Assembly: GCA_002371295.1 (NCBI GenBank)
Contig: DFGZ01000359.1
Coordinates: 2,534-12,465, forward strand
Source of the DNA: Oribacterium sp. UBA3737
GTDB lineage: Bacteria > Bacillota_A > Clostridia > Lachnospirales > Lachnospiraceae
Direction: 5' to 3'
Length of the DNA: 9,932 bases
The position numbers were made by a program, and so were the translations under genes. Shown here piece by piece: positions 1 to 7,487 of the stretch (its first letter is position 1; every line of letters begins with the position of its first letter). The notes beneath the pieces were generated by a model that saw only the letters and a list, made by a program, of their open reading frames with translations, made no database searches and was not told the DNA's origin.

Positions 1-3000
1 GATGCCTCTGTTCCGTTTGCCCGTTTCTTCGATATCTCCATCGTCAAAGACGGTGAGAAGATCCAGCCCGACGCACCCGTCGAAGTCAAGATCACGTTCG
101 ACGAGACTGTCGAGGCAGATAAGAATGCGAAGTTCAACGCCGTCCATATCACAGACAACGGCGCAGATGTCATTGACGTTGAGACCGAAGGTGAAGAGTC
201 TGAGAAGGCTGTCATTGTTGATGCCGTGCAGTTCTCTGCAAAGGGGTTCTCGATCTATGGCGTGACGTATACGGTTGATTTCGAGTATACGGATCCCGCA
301 ACGGGAGAGACATACTATTACAGTATTGATGGCGGTGAGTCCATTAACCTGACTGATCTTCTCGTAATCCTCGGGATCAAGAGCGAGGACGAAGTCGAGA
401 AGTTTGTGGCAGAAGAAGTAACGAATGTTGAGTTCAGTAATCCTGAGCTTGTTAAGGTTACCCAGAAGGGCAAGACCCTCGGTTTGTTTGGCAAGGCGGA
501 CTGGCTTCTTGAGAGCTTGCAGCCGTTCGATACAGATGAGACGCTGACCATTTCCCTCAAGAATGGTGGGGAGATCGTGGTGAAGGTGACGGATGCACCG
601 GCAGACTTTAATCCGAGTACATATACAAACATTGAGGCGGTTGGCCATCTTGAAGCGGACCTTAAAGAAGGAACAACTGTGAATTATGATGCTGGCTCAG
701 AAGAATACAAGGCCTCTGTCGATTCTCACTTTCAGATTAGTACAAATATTGTCAAGGAGAAGAAGAATTTCTATGTAAAGCTTGGTCCCGACATTAAGAT
801 TCCGGATAATCAGCTTAATGTTGTAAAAAGAGCGGACGACAAACAGGCTAAGATGCATGCATTCAACTATTACTTCGCAAAAAATGGTGATGATTACTAT
901 TTAGTAGTTGAATATCAGGACAAGTATCTTAATGAAGTGGCGATTGTTCGTCAAGGCAATGTCTCAATGGATCTTCTTGTAGGAAAGCTGGACAAGCAAG
1001 ACGACGAAAATTCAAAATTTCAATTTACTGATAGCATTCCTATTACGGTTCCGAATAATATAATTGAGTATCCGGAAAATGAGAATGCGAACAGCGATAT
1101 TAAAGTAGATAAATCATACGGTGGAATGGGAACAACTGTCCAGGATGGAAAGACAGTAACGTACTTAGATTACACTGTAACGGTTTCTTCCAAGAAGGGA
1201 ACTGAGGAAAATATTACTCTTCAGGACACACTAAAGGATCTTACTCTGGAGCTCAATCCAGGCGGAAGCAAAGAAGTTAAAGTTTCGGATATATCTATTG
1301 TTTCCGTTAACACGTCTGGGGCAGCAAGTGGAGAGGGAAGGTTAGTGAAGGATATTGAACATAATTCCTTCACGCTTACACTCAATAGGATTAATGGTGG
1401 TGAAGGCAGCTATACAGTTACTTATCGATACATTCTTGATCAGGTGATTCCTCAGGAGTTAGAAGAAGGACAAAAAAGAATCAAAGCTTCCGGTAATAAT
1501 ACAATTAAAGCTGAATCTGGGCCTATTAAACACAGCGATTCAGACGGATTTTTGATTGAAAAGGAAAACAAGCCGGTAACAATACAAAAAGGCGGCAGCT
1601 ATGACGCTGAGACTAATAAGATTACCTGGACAATAACCCTTACATTGAAGGACGGTAATCATGACCTGACAGATGAGATGTTTGCTGACACAAGCGATCT
1701 TAAGGTAGTTAAGGCCGATGGCTCTGCAGCAACTTATACACAGAGTGCAGATAAGAAAACACTTCACTTCCCTGAGGCGGGAGTTTATACGATTACTTAT
1801 ACTACCGATGCAAAACCTGATGCATACAGCACATACGATGTTAATAACACAGCGAAGGCAGAAGATGGAACACAGGGAGAAAGTGGAGTCAATGTACCTC
1901 GAACTGATGAGGGGGTAGTACAAAAAGAGTTTTCCATGAGTGAACTCAAATCAGCTTCTGGTGGAATAGAGACTTATGACTTACATTGGAATGTAACATT
2001 TGCAATTCCGCAAAGCATGAGAAAAGGAACCAAGATTACTGATAAAGTTGTATATACTCATGATTATAATGAAAAACTTGGCTACCATGAATTTACAGAC
2101 GATCAGCAGGCTGAATTTTTGAGGCTTGTCAATGAAGCTTTCGGCGGTACAGACTTGTTCGATATGACCGTCAATAAAACGGGAAATTCGACATATGAAA
2201 TCATATTGACATTGAAGGAGGATTATACCAGACCGGCAGATGTTGCTAGTATGAAGTCAATTTCATATACGACGACAGCTAAGATTGATTTGGCTTTGGC
2301 AAATCCGGGACTTATATCTGGTGGTGACACAGACAAATATAAGAATACTTTTGGAATTGGGGATGTTAACGCTACAGCGCAATTCGAATACAAAAAAGAA
2401 GTCAATAAAATCGATTTCAATAATGGAAAGAATGGAGAAAAGGAAACTAACGTTACAGTAAAGCGCAGCGGAAATAGAGAGCTTGTTTGGGCAATCGTAT
2501 TAAATCTTCAGGGAGATTATAACTCGATGACGGTTACCGATTCGCTTCCTGCAGGCTTAACGGTTACAAAGATCCTTGCGGGTGACCAAAATAATGCCAC
2601 GGAGTTTGATGCGCCTGATTTTACAAAAAAATGGGATTACCAAAAAGACAATAGTGTTAAGTCCATCAGCGTAAATAAGAGCAGTTCCGGAACGAATCTT
2701 GTGATAAATCTGGAAGAGGATGAAGACAGATCAGACACCTTCTTCAAAGATGGCAATCGTTATTATATTTATGTGTACGCGACTGTAGACGATGACCAAT
2801 TCGACAGTTTGGTTAACAATGTAATTGAATACACAAATAATGTGTCGGTAACAGCAGATGGAGATGATCTTGGAGATGATCACCAGACTCAGAAAACAAC
2901 GCTTGATTCGGAATCTATTGGCAAGGAAACTGTGAAGTCTGCGGTTAGCGATGAAGTAAGCAAAGAAGACGACTGGAAGAAATGGCACTGGCTATCTTAT

Positions 3001-6000
3001 GGTGTTGTGATTAATGCCGACGGCCACGAAATGAATGGCGGTGAACCGTTCTCGATGGAAGACGTGTTGTCATTTAACAAGTATTCACCGGATGGCGTGG
3101 AGGTAAGCTTCGCGCTTGTGCCGAACAGCGTGCGCCTTGAGGTTAAAGATCAAGCTGGAGAGTGGGTAGATTATTCGGGCAAGTGGACATATCAGTTTGT
3201 GGAAACAAAGGACGGTGATCTGCGAATTAAGACCATCACTCTCGCAGATCTTCCTGACAGTACACCGTTACGTTTACGCTATACGTATGAAGTGGCACTG
3301 GATGGAAATGAGCCTGGTAAAGCTTATAACATAGGTGACGTCAAGAATATTGCTACGATTCATGGTGAACGGGATTATTCTATAGAACATCATGAACAAA
3401 AAGAATGGGAGGAATTCGAATCTGAAGCATCTCAGACATCATCCAATACATTAACTTTAAGTAAGGTTGATCTTGAGGACTATAATACACTTCTTCCTGG
3501 AACGAAGTTTGTACTTGAAAAATGGGATGGCACTCAGTGGGTTGTCATGGATGCGGTTTCTCAAGAAGGAACCAGGTATTTAACAACGGAAAATGATCCT
3601 AGTAGATTTGATGGCATTGGAAGCACGCAGCCAATCTCTCATGAGAATCGGCCTTATACCGTTTATCAGACAGCAGATTTACCCAATAATAGGCATCATG
3701 GTACGCTGCAATTATATATGCCGGTACCAGGGTTAGATGGTTATAGAGGACCATATTTTGAGGCGGGTGTTTGCTATAGAGCACGTGAATATACAGCGCC
3801 GGAAGGAAATGGTTATATTATTGATGAAAACCCTGATAATCAGCCGGCAGCTTATTTCTACTTCAGTAGAGATGAGAACGATAACGAAGTAGGAGTGCCC
3901 ACAGCATGGCCTAGTGAGAAGATTAAGACTCTTGCAGATGATATTTCCAAAGAATCAGACGCGTTTTATGTTACCAATTCTAAGGAACCGTCAATAAAGA
4001 TTACTAAGAAATTCACCGGAGATGCCGAAATCACTGATGCACAAAAGAAGGCTATGTCATTTGATATTTACTATGCTGGTGAAAATGGCACAACAGGCGA
4101 TGCCGACGATGTAAAGATCAAAACACTGACTTATGCTGACATTTTGTCAAACCATAATATTTTGAAGGCATCGGATGCAGAGTATGGTCAGTATATTAAG
4201 AATAAAGGTGTCTATTATGTGATAGAGCATGGAATTGACCTGGAGGGTGCCAATTGGACGGTTACCTATATTATAAACAATGGTGTGGAGGAGAATACTG
4301 ATATCACAGAAGAAAGCGAATTCGATTCGCAAACTACTGTGAGTTCGGGCTCCATGACTATTGAGAACAATGTAGGAACAATCGACTTCATCAACAAGTA
4401 TGATATTCCTAAGACTTCTATCAAGGTTACCAAGAACTGGCTGAATCCTGACGGGTCAACAAATACGAATCCTGACAATAAGACAATCAAGTTCCAGGTA
4501 TACCAGATGGAAGAGGGGGCGAGCAAAGGTAAGCCCTATATACCTACAGGATCTTCTTCGGCCAAGACGTATGAGATTACGTTTACGAATGGAAGCTGGA
4601 GCGAAGTGACTGTTAATGATTTGCCTAAATATGCAGACAGCGTTAATCGGACTGGTTTGTACAGTTACTACGTTGTAGAGACAGACCCTGACACCGGAGT
4701 TCAGACAACATATAAACTCGGAGAAAGTGGTACCGAGGGCGATGCTGCAAGCGCTGCTTCGACTGATGACACAAATCCTATTGTGATAGTAAATAAGGAT
4801 ACTTCAGTTACGGTCACAAAGAAGCTTGTGGATAAGTTGGGCAATGAGAAAACCCCTGATAATGATGCGACTATCAAGTTTAAGATTCTTGGTCAGGCAA
4901 AACATAATTGGGATGAAGGAATTGAAGAAAAGGAAGCCATAGGGACTACCACTCTTCGGTATAACGCTACTGATCAACAATGGTATAAGGATGGTACCAG
5001 TGAAGTATTCAATGTTAAATTGCCAACAGTGAAAGACAATTGTACTTTCCTTAGTTATTATATCCAGGAGTTGGATGCCAATAACTATTCTGTAAGCTAT
5101 CTTATCAACGGAATGCCGCAAAGCGATAGCAATCTGATAAGAAATGATGAAAATCAGACTGTCACGATTGTGAATGCTGAAAAAGTTGAAGACGGTAAGA
5201 TAATTATAAAGAAAGTGTGGCAAAACGATGAAGGAGAGGCAATTCCTGCGCCAAATGGTATTGATAGTATTGTCGTTAAAGTAAAGCAGGTTCCTATGAA
5301 TATTCCTGGAAAAGGCGATCCAGCTGAGGTAAAAGTCCAAGGAAAATGGGATGGGTCAAATGTACCTTTATCAGGATTTGCGGTTGGAGATATTATTGAT
5401 ATTTCGTTTGGGCCTGGTTATGCGCAGGAGTTTACATATGAAGGCTGTAAGAAGCTGGCTGGTGGAGATTATGGAACTAATCTAGTACAGACTATACTAA
5501 TTACTGAAGCGAATGCAGTTATTAAATGTGGCGGTGCTTCCAATATAACTGCTGAGCAGTCAAGTATGCAGCTCCCTACATCCGAAGGGACCACTATAGA
5601 ATTAACTATAAGCAAACCCTCATGGGTATCAAAAGAAGAGAGTTTGGAAGAGCTGTTTGGCGAAGATTTCAATCTTTATGGTTATCAGATTGAAGAGTCA
5701 AGCATCCCTTCGGGATATACAGTTGCATATTTATACGATGGAACTTATGAAGAAGGTGAAATGACAGGTACCGTCTCCGGCGGATTAATGACGGTATATA
5801 ATACTAAATCCAGCGGATCTCTCAAACTTAAGAAAATTGTGACTGTGAATAGATCCGCTAATGGAAACAGCACTCTTACAGATGGTACCTATAAATTCAA
5901 TATTGTTAAATCGGATGATTCCTCCATCAAGCACGAAGTAAAACTTACCTTTAAAGGTGGAGAGATTATCGATGCAACAATCGACAATGTTGCAGTGGAT

Positions 6001-7188
6001 GCTGGCGAAGACGGATTCTATGAAGTTACGAATCTTGATCCCGGAGACTATGTGATCGAAGAAGATCAAGTGACAAATGGAACGAAGTTAACAGAAGTGT
6101 CCGGCGGTAAAGAAGACGGAAGCATAGAAGAACGTAAGATTACGGTTACTGTTGAAGCCGGTAAGAAAGGAGCAGAGGTCGCAACGACGGCAGCAGCTAC
6201 TTTCACCAACAATATCAATACTGGTCACATAACAGTCACGAAGTCTGTTGAAAAGCCAGAGGATCTTACTCTTGCACAGGGATTCAAGATTGCGCTGAAG
6301 GACAGTGATAATACTTACTACAAACAGGACGGTACAGAAGCAACTGGGGAAGAAAAATGGGTTGAATTCAGCACAAGCGGTGGATCTAAGACCTGGAGTA
6401 ATCTCCCTGTTGGAAAGACCTACACTGTTGAGGAAGATGCAGTTACTGCTCCGACGGGATATATCTGCATAAGTGAGGTGAGTAACGAAGTAACAATTGA
6501 AGACATTGCATTTGCGGACGGAGTCGCTACGGTAACGAACAAATTCGTGGAGACTGAGACAGAGTTCAGTTTCAAGAAAATTTGGCTTGACAGTAACGGG
6601 AGCAATGCCAACAGACAACTTTGGCCTGATGGAAAGAATCTCGGAATAACGTTGTATAGAAATGCTTCGTATAAAAAGACTGACGATGCAGATGCTACTG
6701 TTCCAGAGGAGACAGTTGGAACATATTCTATCCCGATTGACGGAATAGAAGCAAACAATATTACTGTTACTCTGGATGAGACCAACACATGGTATGTTGT
6801 GAAATTCAACAAGCTTGACAAATATGTACCGGCTGAAAAGCTGACAGATCCGAAAGGTGACGTTGAGTGGGTATACTATGTGAAGGAAACTACAGTACCG
6901 GATGGCTTTAGCTTGCAATACGGAGATGCAAATGGAAATGGATCATTAAGTCAGACATTTGCAAAAGAAGGAGAATCTGTGATTAATAAACTAATCAAAG
7001 TTTCTCTTCCTGAATCCGGCGGCTTCGGAACCACACCGTTCTACACAATTGGTTTACTGCTCATCGCCTTCGCGGCAGGGCTGTACACATACTTTAATAA
7101 GAAAAAGTTAATAGCAATCCGTTCGGATCGCCGCAGCAGCGGCACCGGACGCGGCAAGAGCCGCAGGAGAGGAGGTGATGGCCTATAA
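1..7188 (+). CDS. Giant multi-CnaB cell-wall-anchored adhesin, likely pilus tip/ancillary protein (5' end missing)
   Basis: Frame 1 is open from base 1 to the TAA at 7186-7188 (2,395 residues seen). The first possible start, GTG 226, lies inside continuous coding, so the true start and signal peptide are left of the window. Residues 1-220 hold a conserved-looking N-terminal part (FFDISIVKDGEKIQPD; VQFSAKGFSIYGVTYTVDF). About five Ig-like segments follow (roughly 360-1145; e.g. ITWTITLTLKDG, MTVTDSLPAGLTV). Eight CnaB modules begin near 1153, 1330, 1471, 1601, 1733, 1937, 2076 and 2184, each with a first-strand Lys (K1155, K1336, K1478, K1607, K1737/8, K1944, K2081, K2192/3), an E-box (RAREYTAPEG; YYVKETTVPDG, E2296) and usually a closing Asn (INKY, N1465; VINK, N2329). 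Such modules form intramolecular Lys-Asn isopeptide bonds. The sorting signal is LPESG (2336-2340), a hydrophobic stretch and NKKK. Twenty-six further residues, rich in Arg and Gly, follow, which is odd. The role as tip adhesin is inferred from size and the neighbouring pilin. Confidence 0.9.
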   Translation, partial: DASVPFARFFDISIVKDGEKIQPDAPVEVKITFDETVEADKNAKFNAVHITDNGADVIDVETEGEESEKAVIVDAVQFSAKGFSIYGVTYTVDFEYTDPATGETYYYSIDGGESINLTDLLVILGIKSEDEVEKFVAEEVTNVEFSNPELVKVTQKGKTLGLFGKADWLLESLQPFDTDETLTISLKNGGEIVVKVTDAPADFNPSTYTNIEAVGHLEADLKEGTTVNYDAGSEEYKASVDSHFQISTNIVKEKKNFYVKLGPDIKIPDNQLNVVKRADDKQAKMHAFNYYFAKNGDDYYLVVEYQDKYLNEVAIVRQGNVSMDLLVGKLDKQDDENSKFQFTDSIPITVPNNIIEYPENENANSDIKVDKSYGGMGTTVQDGKTVTYLDYTVTVSSKKGTEENITLQDTLKDLTLELNPGGSKEVKVSDISIVSVNTSGAASGEGRLVKDIEHNSFTLTLNRINGGEGSYTVTYRYILDQVIPQELEEGQKRIKASGNNTIKAESGPIKHSDSDGFLIEKENKPVTIQKGGSYDAETNKITWTITLTLKDGNHDLTDEMFADTSDLKVVKADGSAATYTQSADKKTLHFPEAGVYTITYTTDAKPDAYSTYDVNNTAKAEDGTQGESGVNVPRTDEGVVQKEFSMSELKSASGGIETYDLHWNVTFAIPQSMRKGTKITDKVVYTHDYNEKLGYHEFTDDQQAEFLRLVNEAFGGTDLFDMTVNKTGNSTYEIILTLKEDYTRPADVASMKSISYTTTAKIDLALANPGLISGGDTDKYKNTFGIGDVNATAQFEYKKEVNKIDFNNGKNGEKETNVTVKRSGNRELVWAIVLNLQGDYNSMTVTDSLPAGLTVTKILAGDQNNATEFDAPDFTKKWDYQKDNSVKSISVNKSSSGTNLVINLEEDEDRSDTFFKDGNRYYIYVYATVDDDQFDSLVNNVIEYTNNVSVTADGDDLGDDHQTQKTTLDSESIGKETVKSAVSDEVSKEDDWKKWHWLSYGVVINADGHEMNGGEPFSMEDVLSFNKYSPDGVEVSFALVPNSVRLEVKDQAGEWVDYSGKWTYQFVETKDGDLRIKTITLADLPDSTPLRLRYTYEVALDGNEPGKAYNIGDVKNIATIHGERDYSIEHHEQKEWEEFESEASQTSSNTLTLSKVDLEDYNTLLPGTKFVLEKWDGTQWVVMDAVSQEGTRYLTTENDPSRFDGIGSTQPISHENRPYTVYQTADLPNNRHHGTLQLYMPVPGLDGYRGPYFEAGVCYRAREYTAPEGNGYIIDENPDNQPAAYFYFSRDENDNEVGVPTAWPSEKIKTLADDISKESDAFYVTNSKEPSIKITKKFTGDAEITDAQKKAMSFDIYYAGENGTTGDADDVKIKTLTYADILSNHNILKASDAEYGQYIKNKGVYYVIEHGIDLEGANWTVTYIINNGVEENTDITEESEFDSQTTVSSGSMTIENNVGTIDFINKYDIPKTSIKVTKNWLNPDGSTNTNPDNKTIKFQVYQMEEGASKGKPYIPTGSSSAKTYEITFTNGSWSEVTVNDLPKYADSVNRTGLYSYYVVETDPDTGVQTTYKLGESGTEGDAASAASTDDTNPIVIVNKDTSVTVTKKLVDKLGNEKTPDNDATIKFKILGQAKHNWDEGIEEKEAIGTTTLRYNATDQQWYKDGTSEVFNVKLPTVKDNCTFLSYYIQELDANNYSVSYLINGMPQSDSNLIRNDENQTVTIVNAEKVEDGKIIIKKVWQNDEGEAIPAPNGIDSIVVKVKQVPMNIPGKGDPAEVKVQGKWDGSNVPLSGFAVGDIIDISFGPGYAQEFTYEGCKKLAGGDYGTNLVQTILITEANAVIKCGGASNITAEQSSMQLPTSEGTTIELTISKPSWVSKEESLEELFGEDFNLYGYQIEESSIPSGYTVAYLYDGTYEEGEMTGTVSGGLMTVYNTKSSGSLKLKKIVTVNRSANGNSTLTDGTYKFNIVKSDDSSIKHEVKLTFKGGEIIDATIDNVAVDAGEDGFYEVTNLDPGDYVIEEDQVTNGTKLTEVSGGKEDGSIEERKITVTVEAGKKGAEVATTAAATFTNNINTGHITVTKSVEKPEDLTLAQGFKIALKDSDNTYYKQDGTEATGEEKWVEFSTSGGSKTWSNLPVGKTYTVEEDAVTAPTGYICISEVSNEVTIEDIAFADGVATVTNKFVETETEFSFKKIWLDSNGSNANRQLWPDGKNLGITLYRNASYKKTDDADATVPEETVGTYSIPIDGIEANNITVTLDETNTWYVVKFNKLDKYVPAEKLTDPKGDVEWVYYVKETTVPDGFSLQYGDANGNGSLSQTFAKEGESVINKLIKVSLPESGGFGTTPFYTIGLLLIAFAAGLYTYFNKKKLIAIRSDRRSSGTGRGKSRRRGGDGL

Positions 7189-7229
7189 GAACATTTATAG
7201 CGCCCCACTGCAGAGGAAAGCCTCCTCTC
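7130..7229 (+). promoter_or_regulatory. Gene-end structure: two GC hairpins and a sequestered Shine-Dalgarno
   Basis: The last codons of the adhesin contain two small hairpins, GCCGC-agca-GCGGC (7130-7143) and GCGGC-aaga-GCCGC (7151-7164), whose arms can also pair with each other. Just after them GAGAGGAGG (7167-7175), an extended Shine-Dalgarno, is the exact reverse complement of CCTCCTCTC (7221-7229), giving a perfect 9-bp stem across the adhesin stop codon. A local hairpin AGAGG/CCTCT (7212-7216 with 7224-7228) would compete for the same anti-Shine-Dalgarno. The arrangement could let ribosomes finishing the adhesin open or close the ribosome binding site. The pairings are seen directly; the regulatory role is inferred. 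Confidence 0.4.
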
Positions 7230-7261
7230 AATGCCAAAGCCTCCGCCGAATGTCTTACTAG
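7178..7261 (+). CDS. Possible 27-residue nested leader ORF
   Basis: ATG 7178 overlaps the end of the adhesin gene in the +2 frame and runs to TAG 7259-7261 (starts MAYKNIYSAPLQRK, no recognisable domain). AGGAG at 7165-7169 lies 8 bases upstream, with a second GGAGG at 7171-7175, so the start has a good ribosome binding site and could be reached by ribosomes ending at TAA 7186-7188. No membrane segment or known family is visible. It may be a leader peptide, the broken start of a lost gene once coupled to the adhesin, or chance. The ORF runs through the anti-Shine-Dalgarno and enters the 5' arm of the stem at 7241-7248, so translating it would change the folding of the gap. Confidence 0.2.
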   Translation: MAYKNIYSAPLQRKASSQCQSLRRMSY

Positions 7262-7320
7262 AATGATTCTGGTCGGCAACGGCGGAGCGTGGAGGGCGAG
7301 AGACGGGACCTTTTCTCTCG
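7241..7320 (+). other. Structured RNA candidate: branched stem and following hairpin in the intergenic gap
   Basis: CTCCGCCG (7241-7248) pairs perfectly with CGGCGGAG (7280-7287). Inside this 8-bp stem, ACTAGAA-tga-TTCTGGT (7257-7273) forms a 7-bp hairpin with one G-U pair. Next comes CGAGAGA (7297-7303) pairing with TCTCTCG (7314-7320) around a 10-base loop. By eye count, bases 7241-7360 are about 58% G+C, richer than the coding sequence on either side, which is typical of a folded RNA or repeat element in an AT-leaning genome. I could not match it to a riboswitch class I know. It may be a cis-regulatory leader of the pilin, a processed mRNA linker, or one copy of a dispersed palindromic repeat. 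Confidence 0.4.
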
Positions 7321-7327
7321 TGGGATG

Positions 7328-7366
7328 CCGCCGGTAGGCGGAAATCGCCTCGCTTAAAAATGAGGC
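7328..7366 (+). promoter_or_regulatory. Three overlapping hairpins that form two exclusive states
   Basis: Hairpin i is CCGCC-ggta-GGCGG (7328-7341). Hairpin ii is AGGCG-gaaat-CGCCT (7336-7350). Hairpin iii is GCCTC (7347-7351) with GAGGC (7362-7366). Hairpins i and iii can coexist, but ii uses bases of both and excludes them, a two-state design like that of riboswitch expression platforms or attenuators. None is followed by a run of T, so a plain intrinsic terminator is not seen. The rest of the gap, 7367-7473, turns AT-rich and holds the palindrome TGATCA twice (7387-7392, 7402-7407), which can form a 6-bp hairpin. I see no convincing -35/-10 promoter. Confidence 0.35.
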
Positions 7367-7473
7367 AAAGTAGTGCAACTTGGTGATGATCAGTGGAAAT
7401 GTGATCAAGGAACTTCGGAGAGCATTTCAAATAGAGAAAAATCACCTTTGAGCAAAGAAACAAAATAACTCAA

Positions 7474-7480
7474 GAAAGGA
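7474..7480 (+). promoter_or_regulatory. Ribosome binding site of the pilin gene
   Basis: GAAAGGA ends 7 bases before ATG 7488. It supports this start, which is followed at once by a classical signal peptide. Confidence 0.75.
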
Positions 7481-7487
7481 CACAATT

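Noticed and set aside
226..228. GTG as the start of the giant adhesin
   Set aside because: Frame 1 is open and coding-like (FFDISIVKDGEKIQPD) all the way to base 1, there is no signal peptide after 226, and no ribosome binding site precedes it. The gene simply starts left of the window.
4804..5340. Minus-strand 178-residue hydrophobic ORF
   Set aside because: Antisense to two CnaB modules; the hydrophobic look comes from the complement of Asp/Glu/Lys/Asn-rich codons.
6088..6918. Minus-strand 276-residue ORF inside the adhesin
   Set aside because: It is the shadow of the CnaB-coding frame, rich in Cys, Ser and Ile with no domain logic. The + strand frame is clearly the real one.
7189..7320. 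c-di-GMP class I (GEMM) riboswitch, suggested by GCCAAAGCCTCCG at 7233-7245
   Set aside because: The short match resembles GCAAAGCC of GEMM, but the GNRA-capped stem before it and the conserved second helix and ending after it are not present in the right order. A covariance search would settle it.
7041..7463. Minus-strand ORFs of 140 and 104 residues across the intergenic gap
   Set aside because: They run antisense through the adhesin tail and the structured gap, have no ribosome binding site or domain, and their openness follows from GC-rich hairpin sequence. They may recur in genomes as translations of a repeat, but are not supported as genes.
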